From Cystobacter fuscus DSM 2262 (GTDB lineage Bacteria > Myxococcota > Myxococcia > Myxococcales > Myxococcaceae): 64,000 nt of DNA. Position 1 is the stretch's first letter. Each line of letters begins with the position of its first letter. The notes below the pieces were generated by a model that saw only the letters and a list, made by a program, of their open reading frames with translations, was not told where the DNA came from and did not search any database. The DNA lies in NCBI RefSeq assembly GCF_000335475.2, contig NZ_ANAH02000066.1, forward strand, positions 310,001 through 374,000, written 5' to 3'. This document shows positions 18,341 through 27,113 of this stretch, in pieces. A program made the position numbers and the translations under genes.

Positions 18341-19519
18341 TCATTTCAGCGAGCGGATGAAGTCCGTCAGCCGGGTGGCCATGGCCTCCTGGGTCGCGGC
18401 CGAGGGATGCCAGTCCTCACCATAGGGTCCTTGCTGCGGGGTATAGGCGAGGTAGTGGACGCGGGAGTCTCCCCGGGCGTTGAAGTCCTTCACCACCGAG
18501 GAGACCCAGTCCTGGATCTTGCTCCAGTGCTTCTGCCCGGAGGGGTACCAGTCGTTCATGATGGGGCCCACGGCGCAGATGATCCTCGCCTTGGGATAGT
18601 AGCCGCGGAGACGGGCGACGAAGTCCTGGTAGGCCGCGGTGAACCGGGCGGCGTCGGGTGTGCCCGGGGCGAAGTCGTTCGTGCCCAGGTTGAGCACCAC
18701 GATGGAGGGCGTGTAGCGCGTGAAGTCCCAACGCGGCGTGGCCTGCCTGGGAAGGACGCGGTCGTGGAGTTGAGGGAGCGTTCCCGCCGTGTCTCCGGTG
18801 TTGTTGCGGTACATCCCCCGGCCCGAATAGCAGACCGTCATCAGCTCGGCGCCGAGGTTGCGCGCGGTGAGCCAGCCATGGGAGCGGGTGATGTTCTGGT
18901 TGATGGAGTGGAAGCCCGTCGTCGGGTTGTCGGCTTCCAGGATGGACGCCTCATTCCCGTAGCCGCAGGTGATGGAGTCCCCGATGAATTCGAGCTTCAG
19001 GGCCGGGCGGGCCGGAGGGTCCAGGAGCTCTCCGTGGACCTTGAAGCCTTGCAACTCGCTGGTGCCGACCTCGCTCTCCGTCAGCTTGACGAGCTCGAGG
19101 GTGTGCTCGCCCGGCGCCAGGCTCCAGCCCATCTCATACACCGCCTGGTCCCCGTGGACGGCGAACTTCATGGGCAGCTGGGCGTCGAGCGTGACCTGGT
19201 AGTAATTGGTCGTCCGCTTGTCACCCGCGCTCCGGTCCTTCAACAACAAGGCGATCGCGTCTCCCTTGAACCGGACCTTGGTGGTGACTCCCGGGTAGGA
19301 GAACACCGCGGACGCATCGGAGACGTCCACCCGTCCCATGTATTGGATTCGTGAGTCGGACGCGGGGACCGTCACCCACGTGAGCCCGGGGGAGGGCGCC
19401 TGGGACGGGGGCATCGCGGAGTCCGATAGCTCCTGCGGCAGGGACGTCTCCGGAAAACACCCCCCGCAAGCGAGGAGGGCCGAGAGGGCCCAGGTGATAA
19501 CAGGGATTCGCCGTGTCAT
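18341..19519 (-). CDS. SGNH/GDSL esterase lipoprotein, CE2-like
   Basis: This 392-residue predicted lipoprotein (signal with LSALLAC, lipidated C18) has a jelly-roll domain at ~45-165 and an SGNH hydrolase at ~170-392. The triad is S182 (GDSITCG), D369 and H371 (DWHP). The pairing of an N-terminal jelly roll with an SGNH domain is that of carbohydrate esterase family 2 deacetylases, so removal of acetyl groups from plant or microbial polysaccharide is likely. Chosen start ATG 19519 has GGAGG upstream. Confidence 0.88.
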   Translation of the reverse strand: MTRRIPVITWALSALLACGGCFPETSLPQELSDSAMPPSQAPSPGLTWVTVPASDSRIQYMGRVDVSDASAVFSYPGVTTKVRFKGDAIALLLKDRSAGDKRTTNYYQVTLDAQLPMKFAVHGDQAVYEMGWSLAPGEHTLELVKLTESEVGTSELQGFKVHGELLDPPARPALKLEFIGDSITCGYGNEASILEADNPTTGFHSINQNITRSHGWLTARNLGAELMTVCYSGRGMYRNNTGDTAGTLPQLHDRVLPRQATPRWDFTRYTPSIVVLNLGTNDFAPGTPDAARFTAAYQDFVARLRGYYPKARIICAVGPIMNDWYPSGQKHWSKIQDWVSSVVKDFNARGDSRVHYLAYTPQQGPYGEDWHPSAATQEAMATRLTDFIRSLK

Positions 19520-19673
19520 TCGTAACGCCTCCGCCGAGGGGTGGGGGAGCGCAACGTAGGGAGCCGATACGGGAGGGGCCAGGGAGGGGCCTGCCCGGAG
19601 GGTTGTCCATTCCACCGAGCGGGCGGCTCAGTGTCTGGTTCGCGCCGAGAGGGCCTCCAGCGGTCCTGGGAAA

Positions 19674-19725
19674 GGTGTCAAAGGAGTCGGTTCCCACCCG
19701 CCCCCTCTGTGAATCGTCTGACATC
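19674..19725. repeat. Degenerate copy of the GGTGTCA palindromic repeat
   Basis: It begins GGTGTCAAAGGAGTCGG and ends GTCTGACATC, with the same end structure as the five better copies between 35 and 46 kb but with mismatches. It is 52 bases long. It lies in the 258-base gap between the esterase and the Josephin-like gene. Confidence 0.55.
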
Positions 19726-19777
19726 CGCGGACGGGCCCACTCGGCGGAATGGGCCGAGGTGAGGGGCTACCAGCGCC

Positions 19778-20845
19778 TCATGCTCCGACCCAGATCTGAC
19801 CGTTTCGTGCCTCGGCTTTCATGAGCTGGGCGAGGGAACCATACGGTTTGGGCGCTGGGTGATTGGCGCTGTCGAAGCTGGTCCATTGGCCATGCACCTT
19901 GCGCACCGTGAAGAAATGGCCGCCGGCCGCCATGATGCCGACTCCCTTCGCTTCGAGTGCGGCCACATCACCCTGTTTCATATTGAAAGACTGGAAGACC
20001 GAGGGGTCATTGCCATCCTCGACGAGTGACTTCGCCAATTCCTTCGTGACGCCCGCGGAGGGATCGAATGCCGTCAGGTAATGGTTGGTCGCCTTCTCGA
20101 AGAACATCGTCTTGTCGACTGCTCCATTGGTGAAGTGATGCAACGCGAAGAAGGCGCAGAGACGGGAGTCGGGATGCCGAGAGTCTATCGGCTGCTTGAG
20201 GAAGGCCAACTTCGTCCCAGGGGATGAGGCATTGGAGCCCACGGCCTGGACTGGCCCGTGATGCGCGAGCCCAGCTCCTGGTGGCGGCAACTGGGAGGAC
20301 GTGGGAGCAGGAGGCTTTGGAAGGGGCCTTGGAGGAAGAGGCGGCGGGTGGTGCACGGAGGCGGCCAACTCCCCGTGATTGGCTCCGAAGGAGGGGGCTG
20401 AAGAGTAGGGCGGAGGTCGAGGAGGGAGCGCCGGGGCCGGCCGTCTTGGCGGCAGAGGCGGCGGGTTGTTCGGGGCGCGACCTCCATTCCCGACGGAGGG
20501 AGCCTGCCCTTGAGGCGCAAAGGCCGCGTTTGGTGGCGGCGAAGGGGAGAGAGCTCCCTGCGGGCTGTTCAGGCCGGGTCGTCCGTACCCGACGGAGTGG
20601 GCCGACACGTTATACGAGGCGAATTGCTGTGGCGTCGGCCGTGGGAACTGGGCGTTGAGGTTCTGGTGCGCGGGCCCTGGCTTGCTGAACCCGGTGGCGT
20701 GGAACTGGGGTGGAGGGGCATGGAACGGTCGTACGACCCCTGCCTGCTGCGGGTTGAATTGCGCGGTCCATCCCGCCCCGGGCCCCTGCTTCGGCCTCAG
20801 GAATGTGCGGATGAGCGAATTCAGAGGATTCTTGGTGCGCAGCAT
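19778..20845 (-). CDS. Proline-rich protein with C-terminal Josephin-like cysteine protease domain
   Basis: This 355-residue protein has two parts. Residues 1-~205 are Pro/Ala/Gly-rich and contain PPLPPRRP- and PPPLPPRPLPKPP-type runs like SH3 ligands. Residues ~215-355 contain C230 (RLCAFFALHHF), H310 (GGHFFTVRK) and D325 (WTSFDS). The spacing of H310 to D325 (15 residues) and the text around them closely recall the ataxin-3 Josephin domain, with Asp in place of Asn. A papain-fold protease or deubiquitinase-like activity is inferred. There is no signal peptide. AGGAGG precedes ATG 20845. Low-complexity composition could blur any family call. Confidence 0.6.
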   Translation of the reverse strand: MLRTKNPLNSLIRTFLRPKQGPGAGWTAQFNPQQAGVVRPFHAPPPQFHATGFSKPGPAHQNLNAQFPRPTPQQFASYNVSAHSVGYGRPGLNSPQGALSPSPPPNAAFAPQGQAPSVGNGGRAPNNPPPLPPRRPAPALPPRPPPYSSAPSFGANHGELAASVHHPPPLPPRPLPKPPAPTSSQLPPPGAGLAHHGPVQAVGSNASSPGTKLAFLKQPIDSRHPDSRLCAFFALHHFTNGAVDKTMFFEKATNHYLTAFDPSAGVTKELAKSLVEDGNDPSVFQSFNMKQGDVAALEAKGVGIMAAGGHFFTVRKVHGQWTSFDSANHPAPKPYGSLAQLMKAEARNGQIWVGA

Positions 20846-20855
20846 CCAACCTCCT

Positions 20856-21566
20856 GGTGCATGAGGTGTTCCAGGCAGCGCTCATGCCAGACCTTGCCCC
20901 CTGACCAGGGGGCAACCCCTTGAAATCAGGACACTCCGCGCGAGGAAGAGGGCGTCCGCATGGGACCGAGCAGGGCGGGGCCCTGAACGGTGCCGCCCGG
21001 CCGGGTGGTGGCTCCAGTCACCAGGTGGTGAGTGGATCCACCCTCGCGCTGCTCGCCATGGGTGAGATGGGGCCCACGGTAAGGGATTGACAGACGCCCG
21101 CTGTGCGTTTATCTCCTGTCTCAGCATCCAGAGCGGCCTCCGCTTCACGCGGTGGCCCGACAACCTGGAGTCGGACCTCCAAGGTGTCCAAACGATGCGG
21201 CTCGAGGAGAAATACCTCCCGGGCAATCCAAGAGTCCGAAGCAGGGGCCACCCCTTCGCTTCGGTGAGAGAGGACCTCCGTGGTTCCGTCCACCCGTGCC
21301 GCATCCCTGAACGCCGCCGCTGACCGCCTCCTGCCGTGCCGTCGTCTCTCGGCCACGAGCATGCGCCAGCTCCGCTCGGGCCCCACTCGAATGCGCCAGC
21401 CCCGCGGCCAACGCTAGTCCGCGTCCGCCGGGGCCTCACCTCCTCCTCATTCCTCTCATGCCGTGGGCGCGCGTGCGCCGCGAAGGGCCTTCGTGTGCCC
21501 GGCGCGCGGGACGTGTCTGCCTTTGACTGTCTTCCCGGGCCCGCGCGGCCCTCCAGAGGTTCGCAG
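20856..21566. other. Non-coding gap, 711 bases
   Basis: I see no credible gene here: open frames on both strands are Arg/Ser/Pro-rich and lack ribosome binding sites. It must hold the promoter of the Josephin-like gene (left) and the leader of the aspartokinase gene (right). I did not recognise a riboswitch or a Met/Thr-rich leader peptide. Confidence 0.5.
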
Positions 21567-24065
21567 ATGAGCAGCGCTCCCTTCCAGGTCATGAAGTTCG
21601 GAGGTTCCTCCGTGGGCTCGCCCCGGCGGCTCCGTCAGGTCATCGAGCTGATTGGTACACACGCGAAACAGGGGCCCCTCGCCGTCGTCGTCTCGGCCAT
21701 GGGCGACACCACGGACTGGCTCCTCGAGGCGGCGGGGCTCGCCACCCAGGGAGACCTCGAAGGCGCGCTGAGCGTGGTGGCGCGCATCGCCCACCTCGCG
21801 AAGACGAACGCCGCCGCGTTGGACCCGGCGCGCGCCACGGCGCTCGCGGCGCGGGTGGATTCCCTGCTCGCGCCCCTGCGGCAGCTCCTCCAGGGCATCT
21901 CCCTCACCCGCGAGTGCTCGGCGCCCTCGCGCGACAGGGTGCTCTCCTTCGGCGAGCTGGTCTCCGCCACGCTGCTCGCGGAGCTGCTCACGGCCTCGGG
22001 CACCGAGGCCACCTTCCGCGACGCGCGGCAGTTGCTGGTGACGGATGACCGCTTCGGCGCGGCCCGGGTGGATGGGGCGCTCACGCGCGAGCGGCTCCAG
22101 GCGGCCGTGGCGGGCTGGCGGGCTTCCGTGCCCGTCCTCCCCGGCTTCATCGCCGCGACGCCGGACGGGCGCACCACCACGTTGGGGCGCAATGGCTCCG
22201 ACTACACCGCGGCGCTGGTGGCCCAGGGCATCGGCGCGACGGAAGTCACGGTGTGGACGGACGTGCTGGGCCTGCACACCGCCGACCCGGACCTCGTGAG
22301 CGACGCCTACCCCGTGGCGCACCTCACCCACGGCGAGGGGCTGGAGCTGGCCGCCGTGGGCGTGCGCATGCTGCACCCGCGCACGATGATTCCGCTCATC
22401 GAGGCGGGCATCTCCCTGCGCATCCGCAACACGATGCACCCGGACCACCCGGGCACGCTCATCGACGCCATCGGCTCGCGCGACGGCCAGCGGCCCACGT
22501 GTATCGCCACCCGGGAGGAGCTCGCGCTGCTCGGCATCGAGGTGCGCAAGCTGTCGGACCAGTTCCAGCTCGGCGAGCGCGTGCTGGCCGCGCTGCGCGA
22601 GGCGAGCGTCACGGTGTGGCTGTCCACGCAGTCGGCCAATGGCCAGTCCATCGCCGTCGTCGTCCCCCGGCCGGACCTGCTCCGCGCCCGGGGTGCCCTG
22701 GAGAGCGAGCTGGCCCAGGAGCTGGCCCGGCACGAGGTGGAGCCCCTCGCCCTGCGCGAGCCGGTGACGCTGCTGACGCTGGTGGCCGAGGCCATGGGGC
22801 AGGGGGCCAACGTGGCGGGGCGCTTCTTCGGCGCGCTGGGTGCGGTGGGCGTCAACGTGCGGGCGAGCGCCCAGGGGGCCAGCTCGCGCTCCATCTCCTG
22901 CGTCGTGGACGCGGCGGACACCGCCATCGCCGTGCGCACCACGCACGCGGCCTTCAACCTGGCGCACCAGCAGGTGAGTCTCTTCCTGCTCGGCCGGGGC
23001 ACCGTGGGCGGCCAGCTCCTGGCGCAGGTGCGCGCGCAGCAGGCGCTGCTCCAGGACAAGCACGGCATCGCCCTGCGAGTCGTGGGCCTCGCCGACAGCC
23101 GGCGCGCCCTGTTCGACGCGGCGGGCCTGCCGCTGGAGGGCCTGGAGGAGCGGCTGGCGCGCGTGGAGCCGGGCCCGGAGCCGCGCACGCTGGTGCCGCT
23201 GTTGGACGAGCTGCGCCGGCTGCCCGTGCCCATCCTCGTGGACTGTACCGCCGCGAGCGGCATCGAGGCGCTCTACACGGAGGCCTTCCGCCGGGGCATC
23301 CACGTGGTGGGGGCCAACAAGAAGCCGCTGGCACTGCCGTGGGATGACCGGGAGGCGCTGCTCGCCGAGGCCCGGCGCCACCATGTCGCCTACCACTACG
23401 AGACGACGGTGGCGTCCAGCCTGCCCGTCATCGACACGCTGGCCAACCTCGTGCGCACGGGCGACACCGTGCGCCTCATCACCGCGTCGCTGTCCGGCAG
23501 CGTGGGCTTCATCTGCAACGAGCTGACGGCGGGCGTCCCGCTGTCCGTGGCCGTGCGCACCGCGAGGGAGCGCGGCTTCACCGAGCCGGACCCGCGCGAG
23601 GACCTGAGCGGCACGGACGTGGCGCGCAAGGCGCTCATCCTCGCCCGTGAGCTGGGGCTGCCCCTGTCCCTCTCCGACGTGGCGCTGGAGCCCTTCGTCC
23701 CCGAGGACCCGCGGCCCGGCGCTTCCGTGGACACGTTCCTCCACGGGCTGAAGGCCCTGGACGCGGCCTTCGCGGACCGGGTCGCGCGCTGCCGGAGTGC
23801 TGGCACGGTGCTGCGCTACCTGGCGCGCATCGATCCGTCGAAGGTGGGCACCGGCTCGCCCGTCATCCGCGTGGGCCCCGCCCCCGTGGAGGCCGGCCAG
23901 CCCGGGGCGGACCTGCGTGGCTCCGAATCCTTCGTGTCCTTCACCACCACGCGCCACAGCGACTTCCCGCTCGTCGTGCGCGGCGCGGGCGCGGGCGGCG
24001 CGGTGACGGCCTCGGGCGTGCTGGCCGACATCCTCCGCATCTCCCAGGCGCTGCGCGGCCGCTGA
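21567..24065 (+). CDS. Bifunctional aspartate kinase-homoserine dehydrogenase
   Basis: This 832-residue protein starts with the aspartokinase signature MKFGGSSVG. It has central ACT domains, then a homoserine dehydrogenase from about residue 470 (LLGRGTVGGQLL) with the family motif EPDPREDLSGTDVARKA. It catalyses the first and third steps from aspartate towards threonine and methionine. The architecture matches ThrA/MetL of enterics (about 820 residues). Two transsulfuration genes follow, so a methionine role (MetL-like) is favoured. ATG 21567 has AGAGG upstream. Confidence 0.92.
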   Translation: MSSAPFQVMKFGGSSVGSPRRLRQVIELIGTHAKQGPLAVVVSAMGDTTDWLLEAAGLATQGDLEGALSVVARIAHLAKTNAAALDPARATALAARVDSLLAPLRQLLQGISLTRECSAPSRDRVLSFGELVSATLLAELLTASGTEATFRDARQLLVTDDRFGAARVDGALTRERLQAAVAGWRASVPVLPGFIAATPDGRTTTLGRNGSDYTAALVAQGIGATEVTVWTDVLGLHTADPDLVSDAYPVAHLTHGEGLELAAVGVRMLHPRTMIPLIEAGISLRIRNTMHPDHPGTLIDAIGSRDGQRPTCIATREELALLGIEVRKLSDQFQLGERVLAALREASVTVWLSTQSANGQSIAVVVPRPDLLRARGALESELAQELARHEVEPLALREPVTLLTLVAEAMGQGANVAGRFFGALGAVGVNVRASAQGASSRSISCVVDAADTAIAVRTTHAAFNLAHQQVSLFLLGRGTVGGQLLAQVRAQQALLQDKHGIALRVVGLADSRRALFDAAGLPLEGLEERLARVEPGPEPRTLVPLLDELRRLPVPILVDCTAASGIEALYTEAFRRGIHVVGANKKPLALPWDDREALLAEARRHHVAYHYETTVASSLPVIDTLANLVRTGDTVRLITASLSGSVGFICNELTAGVPLSVAVRTARERGFTEPDPREDLSGTDVARKALILARELGLPLSLSDVALEPFVPEDPRPGASVDTFLHGLKALDAAFADRVARCRSAGTVLRYLARIDPSKVGTGSPVIRVGPAPVEAGQPGADLRGSESFVSFTTTRHSDFPLVVRGAGAGGAVTASGVLADILRISQALRGR

Positions 24066-24104
24066 CCTCTTCCCCTGTCCTCGCCGAATGAAAGAGCCCC
24101 TTCC

Positions 24105-25232
24105 ATGAAACTCGCCACCGCGCTCGTCCACGCGGGCGTGCGCCGGGACCCCACCACCGGCGCCGTCGCCGTCCCCATCTACCAATCCGCCACCTACCAG
24201 CACCCCGCGCTCGGCCAGTCCACCGGCTACGACTACTCGCGCACCAAGAACCCCACCCGCGGCGCGCTCGAGGACGCACTGGCGCGGCTGGAGGGCGGCA
24301 GCCGGGGCCTCGCCTTCAGCTCCGGCATGGCCGCGCTGCACTGCGCGCTCCAGCTCTTCGGGCCGGAGGACCACGTCATCCTCACCGAGGACCTCTACGG
24401 CGGGACGTACCGGCTGGTGGATCGCATCCTCCACGTGCCCTTCACCTTCGTGGACACCACGCGTCCGGAGGCGGTGCGGGCCGCGCTGCGTCCCAACACG
24501 CGGGCCATCGTCGTGGAGTCCCCCACCAACCCGCTGATGAAGACGGCGGACATTCCCGCCATCGCCGACATCGCGCACGAGGCCGGGGCGCTGCTCATCG
24601 TCGACAACACCTTCCTCACGCCGTGGCTGCAGCGGCCGCTGGAGCTGGGCGCGGACATCGTGGTGCACAGCGCGACGAAGTACCTCGCCGGGCACAATGA
24701 CGTGGTGGCGGGCGCGCTGGTGGCGCGCGACGCGGCGCTGGGCGAGCGCCTCGCGTATCTCCAGAATGGCATCGGCGCGATCCTCGGGCCGCAGGACGCG
24801 TACCTGGTGATTCGCGGGCTGAAGACGCTGGCCCTGCGCATGGAGAAGCACCAGGCCAACGCGCGCGAGGTCGCCGCGTGGCTGGCCTCGCACCCGCTAG
24901 TGGAGCGTGTCTTCTACCCGGGCGTGGGGGGCATGCTGTCCTTCAACGTCGTCGAGGCGGCCCTGGTGCCTGGGGTGCTCGCCTCCGTCCAGGTGTGCCT
25001 CTTCGCCGAGTCGCTCGGCGGCGTCGAGACACTCATTACCTATCCAACCACCCAGACCCACGCCGACATCCCCCTCGCGCGCCGGGAGCAACTGGGCATC
25101 TCCGACAAACTGCTTCGCCTCTCCGTGGGAATCGAGGACTGTCATGACATCATCGCCGACCTGGCCCAAGCGCTCGAAGGAGCCCGCCGTGCCCACCCGC
25201 TTCGCGACGCGCCTGCTGCACACCGGGCATGA
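24105..25232 (+). CDS. Transsulfuration PLP enzyme, cystathionine gamma-synthase-like
   Basis: This 375-residue protein is of the Cys/Met metabolism PLP family. The cofactor lysine is in VHSATKYLAGH. YDYSRTKNPTRGALEDALARLEGG and SSGMAA are typical of cystathionine gamma-synthase. It should join an activated homoserine ester to cysteine. It follows the aspartokinase-homoserine dehydrogenase by 39 bases and overlaps the next gene by 44, so the three form a methionine operon. Confidence 0.88.
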   Translation: MKLATALVHAGVRRDPTTGAVAVPIYQSATYQHPALGQSTGYDYSRTKNPTRGALEDALARLEGGSRGLAFSSGMAALHCALQLFGPEDHVILTEDLYGGTYRLVDRILHVPFTFVDTTRPEAVRAALRPNTRAIVVESPTNPLMKTADIPAIADIAHEAGALLIVDNTFLTPWLQRPLELGADIVVHSATKYLAGHNDVVAGALVARDAALGERLAYLQNGIGAILGPQDAYLVIRGLKTLALRMEKHQANAREVAAWLASHPLVERVFYPGVGGMLSFNVVEAALVPGVLASVQVCLFAESLGGVETLITYPTTQTHADIPLARREQLGISDKLLRLSVGIEDCHDIIADLAQALEGARRAHPLRDAPAAHRA

Positions 25233-26301
25233 GACCGATCCCGCCACCGGCGCGGCGGCGGTGCCCATCTACCAGGTGTCCATGTTCGACCAGCCGGGGC
25301 TGGATCAGCCCGGCGAGTTCGACTACGCGCGCTCGGGAAACCCGACGCGCAAGGCGCTGGAGGGCGTGCTCGCCGAGCTGGACGAGGCCCATGCCGCCTT
25401 CGCCTTCGGCTCCGGCATGGCCGCCATCTCCACGGTGCTGATGCTGTTCAGCGCGGGGGACCACCTCGTCGTCACCGACGACTGTTACGGCGGCACCTAC
25501 CGGGTGTTGACACGCGTGTTCAACCGCTTCGGGCTCAAGGCCACCTTCGTGGACACGAGCGACCCGGACGCGGTGCGCGCCGCCATCCGTCCCAACACCA
25601 AGGCGCTGCTGGTGGAGAGCGTCAGCAACCCGTTCCTCAAGCGCACGGACATCCTCGCGATGTCCATCCTCGCACGCACCTGTGGCGCGCTGCTCATCGT
25701 CGACAACACGTTCCTGTCGCCGTACGTCTCGCGGCCGCTCACCGAGGGCGCGGACATCGTGGTGCACTCGGCCACGAAGTACCTTGGCGGGCACAGCGAC
25801 ATCGTCGCCGGGACGGTGGCGGTGAAGACCCCGAAGCTGGCGCAGGAGGTCTACTTCCTCCAGAACGCGGTGGGCGCGGTGCTGGGCCCGCAGGACTGCT
25901 TCCTGCTCCAGCGCGGCATCAAGACGCTGGGCGTGCGCCTGGAGCGGCAGGTGAAGACGGCAGCGGGGCTGGCCCGCTGGCTCGCGGACAGGCCCGAGGT
26001 GAAGGAGGTGTTCTACCCGGGGGCGGGCGCGGTGGTGTCCTTCCGGCTCGCGCGCGACGAGTGGGCGGCCCCCTTCGTGGAGGCGCTCCAGTTGCCCCTG
26101 CTAGGCGTGTCACTGGGCGCGGTGGAGAGCATCGTCACGGTGCCGGCCCGGCACTCGCATGCATCCGTGCCCGCGCCCGAGCGGCAGCGGCGCGGCATCA
26201 CCGATGGGCTCATCCGCTACTCGGTGGGGCTGGAAGACCTGGAGGATCTGCAGGAGGACCTCGCGCTCGCCTTGGGACAAGCGGTACGCGTGGCGGCGTG
26301 A
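25189..26301 (+). CDS. Transsulfuration PLP enzyme, cystathionine beta-lyase-like
   Basis: This 370-residue paralogue of the previous gene has PLP lysine in VHSATKYLGGH and the FDYARSGNPTRKALE motif resembling MetC-type beta-lyases. Cystathionine cleavage to homocysteine is the likely step, but gamma-lyase or synthase activity cannot be excluded. GTG 25189 has AAGGAG six bases upstream, inside the preceding gene. Its 3' end is repeated twice downstream (29929-30237, then 42600-42633). Confidence 0.85.
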   Translation: MPTRFATRLLHTGHETDPATGAAAVPIYQVSMFDQPGLDQPGEFDYARSGNPTRKALEGVLAELDEAHAAFAFGSGMAAISTVLMLFSAGDHLVVTDDCYGGTYRVLTRVFNRFGLKATFVDTSDPDAVRAAIRPNTKALLVESVSNPFLKRTDILAMSILARTCGALLIVDNTFLSPYVSRPLTEGADIVVHSATKYLGGHSDIVAGTVAVKTPKLAQEVYFLQNAVGAVLGPQDCFLLQRGIKTLGVRLERQVKTAAGLARWLADRPEVKEVFYPGAGAVVSFRLARDEWAAPFVEALQLPLLGVSLGAVESIVTVPARHSHASVPAPERQRRGITDGLIRYSVGLEDLEDLQEDLALALGQAVRVAA

Positions 26302-26314
26302 GTGTTCTCCCAAG

Positions 26315-26333
26315 CCCCCCGGTCCACGGGGGC
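26315..26333. repeat. Short G/C hairpin after the methionine operon
   Basis: CCCCCG (26316-26321) and CGGGGG (26327-26332) flank a 5-base loop 14 bases past the stop. There is no U-run. The same hairpin follows the partial gene copy at about 30252. Confidence 0.6.
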
Positions 26334-26465
26334 AGGGGAGGACCTTCTCGCATTTTCCCTGGAGTCGCGTCCCGGCCGTCCTTGAGAGGGGAGCCTGTGG
26401 CAATCTCCTCAGAGGTGGGGTGGGGGCACCGTCGACGGGACCGCGCTCGACGGCACGAGCGCCCC

Positions 26466-27113
26466 TCACGGCAGTGGACGCCACCACAGGCCCTTCAAGT
26501 CCGCCTGCTCACAGGCCCGCCTCGCCTCTTCCGAGAAGCAATAGAAGACCAACCCGGGGACGAAGAATACCGGAGGAAATCCTCCCTCGGGTTTTCGGAA
26601 CTCGAAGTGCTGGGCATCCTCGACTCCCAGATAGGTCTCTCCACTCTTGCGGAACGACGTCCCGTTCACCAGGGTCCGATCATGATCGAGGCAGTCCAGC
26701 CGCTCCGCGAGTTGCAAGATGACGAAGTCATCGTTGCGCAGCGAAGGATCCTGCACCTGGTACGAGGTGCGCCGCCGCGGGTAACCCGCGTAGACGAGTT
26801 TCTTGACCTTGCTTGAGTAGATGACCGTCGAAATGGCACGGTGACGAAATGGTCCCACGGACTCCAGTACCCGCATCATCCTCTTGGACATGAGCAGGAG
26901 GTTCAGGGGGGAGGTGAAGACATGATCAAGCCACGCCAGGTTCTTCAGATCTCCCAGGAACTCCATGACGGGAGGGGCTCCGCACAATTGATGATAATCA
27001 ATGTCCGGATCGAAGAACATCGCTCGCTCGAACCCATCGAACTCGATGATCGTGGCATCGAACACGTCTTCTTTTTCGATGTGGGATGTGTCGGCGTTCA
27101 GTGCGTAGATCAT
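26466..27113 (-). CDS. Imm11-family immunity protein
   Basis: This 215-residue protein resembles the Imm11 family (type member MXAN_0049 of Myxococcus), with the pattern ATIIEFDGFERAMFFD, then YHQLCG, and a C-terminal LKGLWWRP. Such proteins neutralise the toxin encoded just upstream. The start overlaps the AHH toxin stop by 4 bases (ATGA), as expected for a toxin-immunity pair. Confidence 0.75.
   Translation of the reverse strand: MIYALNADTSHIEKEDVFDATIIEFDGFERAMFFDPDIDYHQLCGAPPVMEFLGDLKNLAWLDHVFTSPLNLLLMSKRMMRVLESVGPFRHRAISTVIYSSKVKKLVYAGYPRRRTSYQVQDPSLRNDDFVILQLAERLDCLDHDRTLVNGTSFRKSGETYLGVEDAQHFEFRKPEGGFPPVFFVPGLVFYCFSEEARRACEQADLKGLWWRPLP

Noticed and set aside
20856-21566. Riboswitch or attenuator upstream of the aspartokinase gene
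   Set aside because: I looked for SAM, lysine and T-box features and for Thr/Met-rich leader peptides and could not see convincing ones.
21456-24893. 1145-codon minus-strand open frame
   Set aside because: It is antisense of the aspartokinase-homoserine dehydrogenase and the first transsulfuration gene, with low-complexity composition and no signatures.
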